Program-made: the position numbers and the translations under genes
Origin: Cordylochernes scorpioides
Taxonomy: Eukaryota; Arthropoda; Arachnida; Pseudoscorpiones; Chernetidae
Assembly (NCBI GenBank): GCA_030710605.1
Contig: CP092880.1
Location: 27,619,727 to 27,683,726 of the forward strand
DNA length: 64,000 bases
Reading direction: 5' to 3'
The notes under the pieces: generated by a model
What the model was told of the DNA's origin: nothing
Databases searched by the model: none
The model's input: only the letters and a program-made list of their open reading frames with translations
Shown: positions 37,401-48,625 of the stretch, piece after piece
Numbering within the stretch: the stretch's first letter is position 1
Layout: each line of letters begins with the position of its first letter

Positions 37401-38717
37401 TCTGCGTTTCAGAATTACCTACTGCACTCTTACTCCTTACTGCGTTTTAGGATTACCTACTGCACTCTAACTTCTTACTACGTTTTAGGATTATCTACTG
37501 CACTCTTACTCCTTTCTGCGTTTCAGAATTACCTACTGCACTCTTACTCCTTACTGCGTTTTAGGATTACCTACTGCACTCTAACTTCTTACTGAGTTTT
37601 AGGATTATCTACTACACTCTTACTCCTTTCTGCGTTTCAGAATTACCTACTGCACTCTTACTCCTTACTGCGTTTTAGGATTACCTACTGCACTCTAACT
37701 TCTTACTGCGTTTTAGGATTATCTACTGCACTCTTACTCCTTTCTGCGTTCCAGAATTACCTACTGCACTCTTACTCCTTACTGCGTTTTAGGATTACCT
37801 ACTGCACTCTTACTCCTTACTGCGTTTTAGAAATACCTATTGCACTCTTACTCCTTACTGCGTTTTAGGATTACCTACTGCACTCTAACTCCTTAATGCG
37901 TTTTAGGATTACCTACTGCACTCTTTCTCCTTGCTGCGTTTTAGGATTAACTACTGCAATCTTATTCCTTTCTGATTTTTAGGATTACCCACTTATCTCT
38001 TACTCCTTACTGCTTCCCTTTAGTATTACCTACTGCACTCTTACTCCTTACTGCCTTTTAGGATTACCTACTGCACTCATTCTCCTTGCTGCGTTTTAGG
38101 ATCAACTACTGCACTCTTTCTCCTTGCTGCGTTTTAGGATTAACTACTGCAATCTTACTCCTTACTGCGTTAAAGGATTACCTACTGCACTCTAACTCCT
38201 TACTGCGTTTTAGGATTACCTACTGCACTCTCACTCCTTACTGCGTTTTAGGATTACCTACTGCACTTTAACTCCTTACTGCGTTTTAGGATTACCTACT
38301 GCACTATCACTTCTAACCTCGTCTTCGGATTACCTACTGCACTCTAACTCCTTACTGTGTTTTAGGATTATTTCCTGCCTTCTTACTCCTTACTGCGTTT
38401 TAGGATTACTTCCTGAACTCTTACACCTTACTTCGTTTTAGGATTACTTCCTGCACTCTTACTCCTTTCTGCGTTTTAGGATTACCTACTGCCATCTCAC
38501 TCCTTACTGCGTTTTAGGATTACCTACTGCACTTTAACTCCTTACTGCGTTTTAGGATTACCTACTGCACTATCACTTCTAACCTCGTCTTCGGATTACC
38601 TACTGCACTCTTACTCCTTACTGCGTTTTAGGATTTCTTACTGCACTCTTACTCCTTACTGCGTTTCAGGACTACCTACTGCACTCTCATTCGTTACCGC
38701 ATCTTCGGATTACCTAT
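34493..38717. repeat. 38-bp satellite array, about 110 copies
   Basis: The monomer is approximately TTAGGATTACCTACTGCACT + CTAACTCCTTACTGCGTT (38 bp), repeated head to tail over about 4.2 kb with substitutions. Sub-regions differ: the left end has CTTTCTCCTTGCTGCG variants, the middle has a 114-bp three-monomer unit, and the right end is degraded (TATCACTTCTAACCTCGTCT). Frames across it are by-products of the period. There are no spacers, so it is a satellite and not a CRISPR array. Confidence 0.95.
36700..37780. repeat. Higher-order 114-bp trimer within the satellite
   Basis: Three monomer types alternate in order, with diagnostic pieces ACTCTAACTTCTTACTG, GGATTATCTACTGCACTCTT + ACTCCTTTCTG, and TTCAGAATTACCTACTGCAC. 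The trio repeats about nine times with few exceptions (for example an extra monomer near 36,960). Confidence 0.8.
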
Positions 38718-39181
38718 AGGGTTGTACTACCGGGGAACAAACCAACTTTCAACCAGTAAATTATCTTCAAAAACAGTTCAATCAATATGTAAAATGATAC
38801 CCTTTAAACTCTAAGTTTTCGAAAATGTGCCACGATTAACTTTTAGTGATGGATAAAATTGAATTAATACATTCTTTTTTAGCAAATAAAAATGTCTAAT
38901 ACCATTTTATCTTTGTGAATAAAGGCATTGTGGCGGGTAAGCAAATAAATTCAGAATATGAAGAAAACCCTTATTTTTTATTTGAAAAAAAAATCATTAT
39001 ATTTTAAGGAAATCTTTGAGGGATGTTTACTTTTGGTCTAGAACCCTTTTTAGTGTGAATTCTAGCACATCAATCTTCAAAGGTCAGGAATGTATCATAT
39101 TTTTGTAGGTTTAAGTATTGTTTTGGTTTTTTGTATGGTTTAGTTGAAAATGGGATTTATTTTTGGAAAATAATAATAAAA
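38718..39181. other. AT-rich DNA, nothing recognised
   Basis: About 460 bp following the satellite with no frame, terminal repeat or recognised family. Confidence 0.5.
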
Positions 39182-39580
39182 TTATTCTTTATTTAGCACA
39201 TTTTTCATTGCTAGCCATTCCCTTTGCTCTCTTTCAAGCAAATGAATGTTGTTGTGTCCAATAAAATCCTTCAGATATCTACATGTACCTCTATCATAGC
39301 AGTCACAATATCTACACCTGCCTAGAAGTTCTCCTCTATGTGGTGGGCGGGAGAAGCAGCACAAGTAAGAGACTGCCCTGTAGTACGGTGTCGTGAACTC
39401 TGAGCCGCTACAGTAACCGTGAAAGCCTACAAGGAACTCTGAAATGTGGCTGACTAACGGAACAATGGCATCCTTCTTTCCATGGAGCAACAATATCCTC
39501 TTAGAAGAGAAAATTGTTATTAAGTATAAAGTAATAATATAAACAGTAGCAATGCGTTTCCTTATTCGCGCAAAGTGCAA
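39182..39580 (-). CDS. Hypothetical Cys-rich ORF, 132 residues
   Basis: This frame starts at ATG 39,580 and stops at 39,182. The central part is Cys/His rich (GYCSGSEF, YLCCFSRPPHRGELLGRCRY, CDCYDRGTCRYL), and the C-terminal part is a charged helix (LLEREQREWLAMKNVLNKE). I do not recognise it. Its first 45 codons overlap the inverted repeat at 39,520-39,740, so the start may lie further in. It could be an exon of a transposon gene, or chance. It has no second copy in the window. Confidence 0.3.
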   Translation of the reverse strand: MHFARIRKRIATVYIITLYLITIFSSKRILLLHGKKDAIVPLVSHISEFLVGFHGYCSGSEFTTPYYRAVSYLCCFSRPPHRGELLGRCRYCDCYDRGTCRYLKDFIGHNNIHLLEREQREWLAMKNVLNKE

Positions 39581-39740
39581 GTGTTCAGATCTTTATAATC
39601 CTTCTACTGGCATAGCTATAAACTGAGAGAATGAGGATTCCCTCAACTTATAGCTATACCTGTGGAAGTATTATAAAGATCCGAGAGCTTGCACTTTACA
39701 CGAATAAAGAAACGCATTGCTACTGTTAATATTCTTACAA
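39520..39740. repeat. Inverted repeat of Penelope-like terminal sequence
   Basis: AGTAGCAATGCGTTTCCTTA and GCATAGCTATAAACTGAGAG on the left are mirrored by CTCAACTTATAGCTATACC and AAGAAACGCATTGCTACTG on the right, a palindrome with a short centre near 39,640. The same arm occurs at 50,200-50,340 downstream of a GIY-YIG remnant and at 56,970-57,045. Confidence 0.7.
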
Positions 39741-40040
39741 TATTCTCTATCTTTGATAATTCTGCATTAAAATAATTACTCATCTTTTGAGACTATCCAC
39801 AATGTGACACAAATGTTGGTACCTTCATAAGATTGTAAGTTCTGTTCAGACAGGCAATGAGTTGTCAGTTGAAAGTCATGATAATTATTTGGAACATTGT
39901 CTATGGGTATGTGCAATAGGACATTCCAGTTGAGTGCTTTTAACATGTCCTTGACCACTTTTTCAACATGGTGGCATGTGCTGGAAAAACACTTTTTCAT
40001 CTACTTTATATCCCTGACCCATTCATCGCCAACTACTGAT
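39741..40040 (-). repeat. Conserved repeat segment with degenerate frame
   Basis: The minus strand reads CFSSTCHHVEKVVKDML and QLTTHCLSEQNLQSYEG, with NICVTLWIVSKDE at the end. The copy at 57,065-57,304 reads WFSSTCHMLQN, QLTTHSLSEQNFQSHEG, NICVTLGIVSKDE. Conservation in protein phase between two copies suggests former coding sequence of a transposon. The family is unknown. Confidence 0.4.
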
Positions 40041-40569
40041 CCCTACATATCTATCTCACAGACCATCCCATCTCCCATAGTGCCCCGTTATCTAAAAAAG
40101 GAGCCAGTGCTGCCGTCCCACCAGACCTACACTTTAAATGAATTTGAAACTCCGCCTTTTCTGGTCCCAATCCCGGATGAGAAAGAAGGAAGAGTAGCGG
40201 TAACAAAATTCGATAAAAAAACCAGGGCTTAGCTGGCCCGGCTGATAGTACCCTGCAATGGCTCCCGATCCAGGGATACAAGATGAGTCTGTACTCCATG
40301 TTAAGAGCGGCTTTACATGGCGTCTGTTCCTCATGCCACTGAGTAGTGCTCCCAGTCTTAATGACAAAGACAGACACATTCTAGTTCACCCAGTCATGAT
40401 GGTTGTAAGCAGTCGCCAACTTCTACCCACCATGATTATTTTGACTTGTACCACGTGTATTTGGTATAATTAAAAAAAGATTGTTGTCAACTCTACAATC
40501 TTGATACATCAATATGATTGAATAAAGATAAGAAAGAAGAGAAGAAAAATACATTTGAAGAAATAATAA
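40041..40569 (+). repeat. Dispersed repeat A, copy 3, with SINE D insertion
   Basis: Repeat A (CGCCTTTTCTGGTCCCAATC to a GAAGAGAAGAAAAAT tail) is interrupted at about 40,405-40,477 by a SINE D piece (CTTCTACCCACCATGATTAT...CCACGTG). The short repeats GATGGTTGT and GATTGTTGT lie on either side of it. Confidence 0.65.
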
Positions 40570-43500
40570 GATGCTCATTTACTGTAGTCGCACCCTCCTT
40601 CATTGTTGTCACAAATATTCTATTTTAAGATAATGAAAACCCTCCAAATATATAGAGTAATATTCATTTACTCTTTTCCAAAGAAGTTGATAATGCATTT
40701 ACCGCAAGAATGCCAAGTTATAAAGAAGGGACTCGATGACATAAGAAGGGGCCTTAAAGAAAGACATTTACCTAAATGTTAATATACATGGTGAGGGCTC
40801 CAGGTGATATCTAGATACATAACACAGAGGGGGTTAGATGTATACTATACTATCTCACTCCGTCATGTATTGCTACACCCCTGACCCCAACTTCCCAATT
40901 CCGACAGCTCGCTGTAAGGTTTCTTTTGACAACAAAGTAGAATGGAGCGGACTAGAGACTGAAAACAGCACTGTTGGACACCGACAACGCTGAAAGCTGG
41001 ACTTACGTCTACACGCGAGGCCTCCCGTCGGAGTTTTGCGCCAGAGCCAACAGCCTAGTAATCAGCACCTAGTCCTAGGTCAGTGGAGCGAGCAAGCTAT
41101 CGGAAGGGAAGTTGAGTATCATTCCACGCTATGTGAATACACAGGGTTAAAGTAGTAGGGTCCCCACCCCCCCTTCCCAGCGTGGAAATGACCAATGACC
41201 AAAGCGGGATAGTCTAGGGCGGCTAATCGCGCAGTGGCCACCACAGGGGTGTAAGCACTAAACACCGACTCACTGTCAATGTCCCAGTACTTTATAGAAA
41301 CTATCTATATCCTGCAACAATGGCATTAGTAGAGCCGGATCTCAGGGAAGTCACACTGTGGGTCTCTCAATCTGGAACATCTGTTACACACAGCAGCCTA
41401 GAATTCAGACTTTATGTTCAACAGATTGCTATTGTCACCGAGTCCCTTTTTTATTCTTGGCATTCAAGCGGTTTGTAAGTTTTTTTATTCTACCAGGTTC
41501 TTGGTATTTTGAATTTGAAAAGTTTAAACTTCACAACTAAGACAAATAACTAAAGCTTTATGTTCATAGATAATCTAAAATTACCATTCCAAGAGTCTAG
41601 TATCAGTATCACTTTGAAAGGAAGATCGAAAAAATCAATATAACAGCGATATGGTTAAATAAACTAGCAAAACCGCTGGGAGGGTTCACCACTGATGAGC
41701 CAAGCCCTCCCAATAATTTTTCCATTGCAGTAAGGGCAGTAGAAATTGTTTATTTTTAAAAAGAATCCTACACGTCTATAATAGTTATGAATTTTAAAAA
41801 CACATGTATTATTTGACAGAGTTCATAAAATTTATATAGACAAAGTGGCTGATGTAAGAGAGTTAAATGATTTAGAACAGTGAACAAACGATGCCTCACT
41901 TCTGTAAATTTGAGTATGGTTTAGTTGAGATGTCTTCTGTGTGGATATATCTGATATAAAATCCTACCTGATTTCTTCAGCATCATTGAATCGAACTCGC
42001 ATTGAAGTTAATTGTTTTTACTTGTAAATTCTTGTAGGGATTTTATATGCATATAATAATTTGTCTTTTTTTGATTTATCAAGAAAATGGGTTGGCCAAA
42101 TATCAGGGAACAGGTTAAATTGTTCCACTAGATGACGCTCTGCCATCTAAAAAGCACATGTGCTCATGGTCAGGATATGCCTTCATTATTTTTAATATCA
42201 ACACCTGACCTTTTTTCTATTGTTTTTTCATAAAATAATCTATTGAGCTTCTTGCTGAATTTCTCAGGATTCCAACTTGAGATATCTTAATTCTTCTTAT
42301 CACCATTATAGATTTCAAGATCAGCAGAATTATACAGGTTCCATATTTGTTGTATGAATAGTTTCTGTTAGCCATGATCATTAATTCTTCCATGTTCTCT
42401 TTTTAAATATTTCCTTGTGTTTTAGGTTTGTTGTCGTGAAGAATCCGATATTCGAAATAAATAAATTTCAACAAAATATCACAGATAATCTCATAATTTA
42501 TAAATATTTCTTCTTCTTCAAAACTTGGTACTATGAATAAAGATTTCTTTTGTACTAAATACAAAATTTTGAACTCTAATAATTCGATTAGACAAATTAT
42601 AAAATAAAATTTAGAGAAAAAAGAGATATAAATATGATTAACTTTAATAGTTTGAAATTGTATCTTTTTCTCTAACTAAAAACTACCATTGTTGTTTACC
42701 AAACCTATGAATATTTTAAAAATAAAATAAAGACATGGCTATAGTCTTGAATATCTCCATATTATTATTTTAACATAGATATTAAGAATTAGCCTATTTC
42801 AGGAATGTCATTTTCCTCTAAAATTTCTCTACATTAGTGGTCACTTTTAAAGATATCAATCAAATCTAGTTCTTAAGATCTTTTGTCCTGGACGTGACCT
42901 CTTTTTTTTTTTTGGAGCTCAAAAATCACACAATCTGGTTAGTAGCCCGTAAAACCATATTCTCTCTTAAGATCTTTGGTATTTTTAAATATTTATATAT
43001 GACATTATCTGATTAATTTACATGGGATCATATAAAGTCTATGAAGGAAATGATGTTTAATAAGATTTTGTTAAGGCAAATACAAATGTTGGTCTGCATT
43101 TTACTTCTACATAGATATAGGTATGCCTATAGTTTATGAGCAGACTTATAACATCAGTTCGTCTTTATACCTTGAATATTACCTTCAATATTTTTAACGC
43201 CTTGTCAAATGCTTTATTTTTATTTATTTCTCCTGACGACGACAAAACACTTTTGTCGAAACGTTGAGAAAATAAAAAAAACTTTAACTGGCTGAAGTGT
43301 CTATTTTTCACAGAAATATGAATGCCGGCCAGACAACCTCCATCTTCAGAACCTTCGATATTTGCTTCAGACTCTGTATACCATAAGTATTAAGACCACT
43401 ATAGGTGTTGAATAGGTTAGTATATAGGTGAGGATTTGTGATCTATAGGAGGGAATTGAGATTAAGATGAGAGAAAAACTGAATAATGGTTGTTATGTCT

Positions 43501-43640
43501 AGGTTGGATTATATTGCAGCATAATATTTATATTTTCTGAACAGATTATTAATTTTATATATTTATATATCTTTCTACTCTGTGTACCTATTGTTTATCT
43601 TGTATTTTATAAATTTTGGTTTGTATCCCTGCCTCAAATA
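40570..43640 (+). repeat. Composite repeat unit B and CPYC block, copy 3
   Basis: This 3.1-kb block aligns with 57,810-60,850 along its whole length and with 9,911-10,925 and 1-1,240 in part. Landmarks: CTACACGCGAGGCCTCCCGT (41,011), the minus-strand CPYC frame with stops (41,560-41,760), CACTAGATGACGCTCTGCC (42,126), a CTGACGACGACAAAACAC hairpin ending in GAAACGTTGAG (43,235-43,270). No intact gene. It looks like a fossil mosaic that was amplified as one unit. Confidence 0.75.
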
Positions 43641-44037
43641 AATTGCTGTGTCATCCTGAAGTTTGTCTTTCCTCTATGTGACAATATAAATGGTCCTTCC
43701 CAAGGTATGCCTCTTATCAGACTGTTTCCCAAGTTGTGAGTTTAAAGCTTCAGTTGAGGGAGCACATGTGTCTGATGTAACATATGTGATCAGTTGCTAC
43801 TCACAGACTGGTAGTCCGTATGGACTTATTCAGAGCAGACAGGTCCGTTGGTCCAGCAAGATGGACTTTTTATTTTATTAACGTAGTCTCAAGTTTTCTG
43901 GCATCTCTTCCCTTCTACAGGAGAGCATAAATAAACGAATAAAACGCCGCCTGATGCCAATTATTACAATTTTTTGTGTAATTTGCTGGCTTGGAATTTA
44001 TAACCGCCTCCGAAGAGAAGGGTAATTTTAAATTTTT
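43641..44037. other. LTR-end-like DNA and LINE leader
   Basis: CCTCAAATAAATTGCTGTGT...CATCCTGAAGTTTGTCTTTC (43,633-43,672) resembles the ends of the LTRs at 7,337 and 7,858 and may be a solo LTR piece. The remainder leads into LINE ORF1 without other features. Confidence 0.35.
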
Positions 44038-45126
44038 ATGGGGGATTCCCCACCCCCCGAATCACCAATGGACTTGGCTGATAGCCAATTGCCATCTTCA
44101 ACTGCTGATGTAATCAGCACTTCTCCGGTGACGGAGAAGACCACCGCCAACCATCAGCCTGGAACAGGCAAGCCGTCGACGGGCAGGGTGAATCTCGTCG
44201 ATCGGGCGAATCAACTCCCCATGGAGGAGGAAACAGACGGCTTCACCAAGGTGAAACCAAGGAGAAAGAGGCCGGAAAGGCTCAGCTCGAAAGGGAAAAC
44301 CAGAGCTGAGAAATCAGCAAATATAGGTTTTCGAAAGAATGCATCTCAAGAAAATCGGAAAATTCCTAAAGATGCAAATTTGCATGCTGGCATGACTCAT
44401 GCAAATACTGCCGCGGCGAATCTATTAGCGGCTAGGCCTTCTAACAGCGCCCTAAAGAATGCTGAGAATTGGGCGGAGAGTGTGGAGGAAGAGGAGAATA
44501 ACGGCGACGGCTTCACCGTGGTGAGCCACAAGAAGCGGCGCCGTGAATCGGGATCCTCCGGCACTACAGGAGCGCAGACCAGCGGCGCTGTACCGCGCAG
44601 AGTGACCACCACTGCTCCGCGAGGAAACACACCTAGGATGCGGTCACCGCAGGTCCAGGAGATTAAGACCACGCGAGCTCACATTGCGGACGCCAAGGCC
44701 CGACAGGCCTCCTCCACGCAGGAATACTGCGAGTATATTGAGCAATGCTCGGACTTCTCGCCCTACCAGTACCTCCGGGCGGTTGATGCGGTGTTCGGCG
44801 GGCCGAGGAACATCCTGCAAATCACCAAAATGAATGGCCACGTCCTCGTGGGATTGACAAGTAGGGCCCTTGCGGAGCGCCTCTTGGAGAGCAACATTGA
44901 AATCGAGGGCACGCTCCTCAGGACATTCCCCTTCCGCAATAGAGCTGAGAGGATTGTCATTGGCAACCTCCCCTTCTTTGTCGAGGACAACAGCATCGTC
45001 CAGGCGCTGCAGCCATATGGCAGGGTAACATCCATCACCCCCATGCAGTTTAAGCTAGGCGAGTACACCTACGCCGACGACCGCCGCGTGGCCTTCGTCC
45101 TCCTCAACAACGGCGTAACGCTTGGA
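44038..45126 (+). pseudogene. Non-LTR retrotransposon ORF1 (gag-like), 3'-truncated
   Basis: The frame starts with MGDSPPPESPMDLADSQLPS and runs 363 codons before it is cut by SINE D. Residues 1-225 are low-complexity, with a repeated DGFTKVKPRRKR / DGFTVVSHKKRR motif. The C-terminal part is folded: QYLRAVDAVFGGPRNILQIT, GLTSRALAERLLE, then RIVIGNLPFFVED and LQPYGRVTSI, an RRM-like arrangement, and YTYADDRRVAFVLL. Such ORF1 proteins bind LINE RNA. The zinc knuckles and ORF2 expected downstream are missing. GC content is far above the flanks. Confidence 0.65.
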
Positions 45127-45127
45127 C

Positions 45128-45345
45128 ATCTGCACATGTCTACACAAGTGAAAATCAGTTAAACTTTGCACTTACAAATGTGCCAGAGCCCCGTTTGGTT
45201 ACTTGCACTTGCTGGTGGGGTTGGACTTTTGCAAAAATCAAGGGTCATTGGAGCATTTTTTTTTTTTCTAATCAAAAAAAGTGCCCATTGCGGGAATTAA
45301 ACCCGGGTCGAAGCGGTTGAAAACCAACAGTTTTAACCATCCTTA
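45128..45345 (-). repeat. SINE family D, copy with tRNA-like head
   Basis: On the minus strand the head (45,342-45,280, GGTTTAATTCCC B box) precedes the body ending at ACATGTGCAGATGTCC. It truncates the LINE ORF1 frame. Confidence 0.7.
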
Positions 45346-45562
45346 TACCTGAAAATGAAATGGTTAATATGTTAGTTACAAATGGCTGATATTCCCATCT
45401 CTGATATGTGATCCAAAATGTTTCCAATATCGAGGCCACTACTTAAAATAAAAGCTTATTATTTTGCTAAAATAATTCAAAGCTTCCAATGTTTCTTTGA
45501 AAAGTTAATAGAACAATGCAACATTAAAATGGGAGAATAACTGAAGAAGATTTATAATACAA
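45346..45562. other. SINE-flanking DNA shared with 15,510-15,600
   Basis: ATGAAATGGTTAATATGTTA and CAAAATGTTTCCAATATCGAG occur in the same order at 15,512-15,595, so SINE D and this flank were amplified together, or the SINE is longer than the core described. Confidence 0.5.
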
Positions 45563-46100
45563 GAAAATAAGACCTAATCCAAATCCATCATCAGACAAAA
45601 GAATAAATGAGAAAAAATATCCTTTTGTCTGATGGCCTTTGCCGGTCCCAAGCCCGGATGAAAAAGGAGGAGGGGGAGCAGTAACAAGCTCACTAAAAAA
45701 CCTGGGCTCAGCTGGCCCGGCTGATAGTACCCTGTAAGGGCTCCTAATCCAAGGTTACAGGATGAGCAGCGTTTGTACTCCATGTTAGGAGCAGCTGCAC
45801 ATGGCGTCTGTTCCTCATGTCAGAGGCGGCCATTTCTTTTGGAGCTAGGTCAGCCTGCCACTGAGTAGTGCTCCCAGTCTTAACGACAAAGGCAGACACA
45901 TTCTACTTCACCCAGTCATGATGGTTGTCAATCAGACACCGTCGAGGGTCACAACTTGATACTCTAATATGATTGATTGGAGAAGAAGAAGATGGTGACA
46001 ATGCTGTTACTGAAACATCACACTATTTATTTATTTGGATTAGGTCTTATTACTTTGTGTTTATAATCTATAATCCAAATTGTGCTTTATTATGGAGATT
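45563..46100. mobile_element. MITE family C interrupted by repeat A
   Basis: The left part (AAGACCTAATCCAAATCC...TTTTGTCTGATG) stops at about 45,637, and the right part resumes at about 45,988 (GATGGTGACAATGCTGTTAC...AATCTATAATCCAAATTG). Between them is repeat A copy 4 (45,640-45,987) in plus orientation with a GAGAAGAAGAA tail. GATG is repeated at both joints. Confidence 0.65.
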
Positions 46101-46202
46101 TATTGTGAAAAAAATAAGAGAGCAATGTAATGATTATTCACTAGTGAAAATTTTAATTTGGATGAATGTGTCCGTTGAATAATGTAGTGTTCAAAAAGTC
46201 AT

Positions 46203-46445
46203 AGAAAAAAATGGATCCTTCAGTTAGTATTAAATTTACAAAAAAATATATATATAACTTTTAAACCAACATTTTAAAAGCCAAAAATCTTTTACTCTTT
46301 GTTGGTCTGTTAGAAAATCTCGGATATTACAAAGTATGTGAAAATTACAAGGTAGCAAGACCTAATCCAAATAAATTATTAGTGTGTGACGTTTCAGTAA
46401 CAGAGCTGTTACCATATCATCAGACAAAATAATAAATAAGAAAAA
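46203..46445 (+). mobile_element. MITE family C left arm with extension
   Basis: ATGGATCCTTCAGTTAGTAT to CATCAGACAAAATAATAAAT matches 16,918-17,140. The right arm is missing. Confidence 0.6.
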
Positions 46446-47231
46446 ATCTATCTTAAACTCGACTAATTGGCCATTTGAGAATGTTATTTTAGTCCACCAA
46501 GAGGCTGTACCAAGCAGGCCCGATTAAGATGCACCGTGGCAATGAGCTAAACCAGCAGCGATCCACCAGAGCTGCAACACAAGTGAGTATCCCCGGGTCA
46601 GGGAGGGAGAGAAGGGTGAGAAGTGACGCTGAAAGAGGGAAAAAGAAGAACAAAAAAGGGTATAAAATATAATAACAAAAATGAAAAAAAAAAAACTGGA
46701 ATGAAATGATAAAACATTAAAGCTAAGAGGTAACTTAAAAATAAATAAAATAAGAAAATTACGAGGAGAAAAAAAAAGGTGTGCAAAGAGAAAAAGAATC
46801 GAGTTCTAAGACGTTTTTCAAGGGGAAAAAGGATTTTTAGAAAATAAGTTAAAACGGATATGAAAATAAATGAAGGTGTATAGGGAACAGAAAAAATTCC
46901 TGAATCCTATGGTAGTGCCCAAAATAGAGAAAATTGCAATTAAAAGCACCAATTCAAAATGAAACAGAAATTTTAAAATTAAATTTCAAAATTCACGGCG
47001 GCCAGCCAATGAAAATGAGCGGCCTTCAAGCCACATGACCCAACGGTGACCTTGCGCGAGTAATCTACCAATCATAGAGCGGCGTCCAATTTCGACCATG
47101 CTCTCTAGTTCTTGGGTAACTAGAGATAGCCCTGTCGAAATCCGTCCGCTCTAAACTGGTAAACTAAGGCGTTTGACCTCAAACACACAATGTGAATACA
47201 CGTAGAAGCTGGTAACAGCACTATCATGGAA
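46446..47231 (-). other. Probable LINE 3' untranslated region
   Basis: This noncoding stretch lies downstream of the minus-strand LINE stop. It contains an A-rich region (46,620-46,800) that on the minus strand is T-rich, so it is not a poly-A tail of that LINE. The end of the element cannot be placed. Confidence 0.3.
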
Positions 47232-48625
47232 TTAAGAGGAAGCAGAGTCAGAGACTTCCTTTGATTCCCTCTCGCGGATCCGCGGTTTCAATCTGTCACT
47301 AGCCAGAAGAAAATCAACACAGGCCTGCCAGGTTGGTTTACTGTGGATGAAGTCGCGGAGCGATCTTGGCGTATGACCAAGTTCCCTCCCAAGCGATAAA
47401 TAAAAGGCGAAATCTAAGGATGTCGAGGCTGTCACACTCGAGCAAAATATGTTCAAGAGTTTCCTCCGCCCCAGAGTCGCAGTAGAGGCAGGTGGGATCA
47501 TCAATAAAACCCATTTTGTGGGAAAAGCTGTCTGTCCAAGTGTGTCCGGACAGCAGACGACGTGCACGCTGGGAATGATGAACGCAAACTTTTTGTCTAG
47601 GAGACTCATTGGAGTGAGGCCAAAGCGGGTGCAGATGGGGCGAGCGGTGGAGTCGAATTTGATCTGCCAGGCCGCCCACGCCTGTTTGCGCGCTGTGGAT
47701 TCAAGTTCCGACAGCGGAGCGAGGCGGTAACAGCTCGGGAGATCAGACCCAGCGCCACCTTTCGCGAGCGCATCTACAACGTCGTTGCCGACGATTCCGC
47801 TGCAGCCTTTGATCCAGCGTATGGAACATCTATTCCTATTGCGGTTCAGTTGTTAAATCAGAAACAAGGCCCTGTTTATAAGGAAGTTGCCTGTCCTACA
47901 GTTGAGGACTGAGTTCACAACTGAAAGATTGTCCAGGAGAACCTCAATAGTGGTATTAAGGGGAGCTCTGAAGCGTTCTCAAGTGCTTTGTTCAAATTAA
48001 ATGCTTCGGCTTGGAAGACTGAACAGTAACGTGACAAAACATAACAAACACGCATTTCATGTAAGTTGTCATTCACACACACTCTATATAAACCTGCGCC
48101 AACTCCATCCTTGGTTTTGGAGCCGTCTGTATAGTAGGTGACCTCAGGTGGTAGATCAGGAATATTAATGGAGTGAAAAAGAAAGGTGGATAAGGCAGAG
48201 TTTGAGGAGAGGGAGGAGATTCAACTGGAAATTAAGCGTCCACAAAACAATATTTTTAAAGATACAATTTCGATTTGACACCAATTTCCAGGTCAAGGGA
48301 GAGAACACGAGATAAAAAGATAAGGGAAGAGTTGTTTGTTGTTTTAAAAACACGGCAAACTAAGACAAGGAAAGAAAGTGGCGTGCTTAATAAGAGTTTT
48401 TTGGAACGTTCAGAAAGATTGGGAATAAGAAATAATATAAATATGCGAATCCTGTCGACTCTCTATAATATTATTCGATTTGGGGATTGGTTGTTTGGAT
48501 TGGACCCTTTTTTGTTTGTTGATTGTTGTAAGACCATGTTAACTTACTGTATGGCGCAGTCGTCTGGTCGAGGTGGTAGGTTTGTCACAGGGGAAATAAC
48601 GAGAAGGAATACTGGATGGGATTGA
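47232..48625 (-). pseudogene. I/R1-type LINE ORF2 C-terminus: RNase H and zinc knuckle
   Basis: From about 48,160 downwards the minus strand reads LPPEVTYYTDGSKTKDG, an RNase H start with catalytic Asp, and continues with stops through GLYRVCVNDNLHEMRV to HIPYAG-like text. Next come a C-terminal segment RQKVCVHHSQRARRLLSGHT and the terminal CLYCDSGAEETLEHILLEC (about 47,480) with the CCHC arrangement found at the end of I- and R1-group LINEs. The region 48,160-48,620 is consistent with the RT thumb/connection but is heavily broken. 5' parts are absent. Confidence 0.7.

Noticed and set aside
34493..38717. Regular 38-bp repeats as a CRISPR array
   Set aside because: The repeats are head to tail without unique spacers, diverge gradually and sit among eukaryotic transposons. 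This is satellite DNA.
42901..42911. Poly-T and poly-G runs (also 60,161-60,170) as retrotransposon tails
   Set aside because: They occur at homologous places in the composite copies and have no adjacent LINE or SINE sequence.
46598..46786. 62-codon minus-strand frame of Phe/Leu
   Set aside because: Low-complexity A/T-rich DNA; no conservation.
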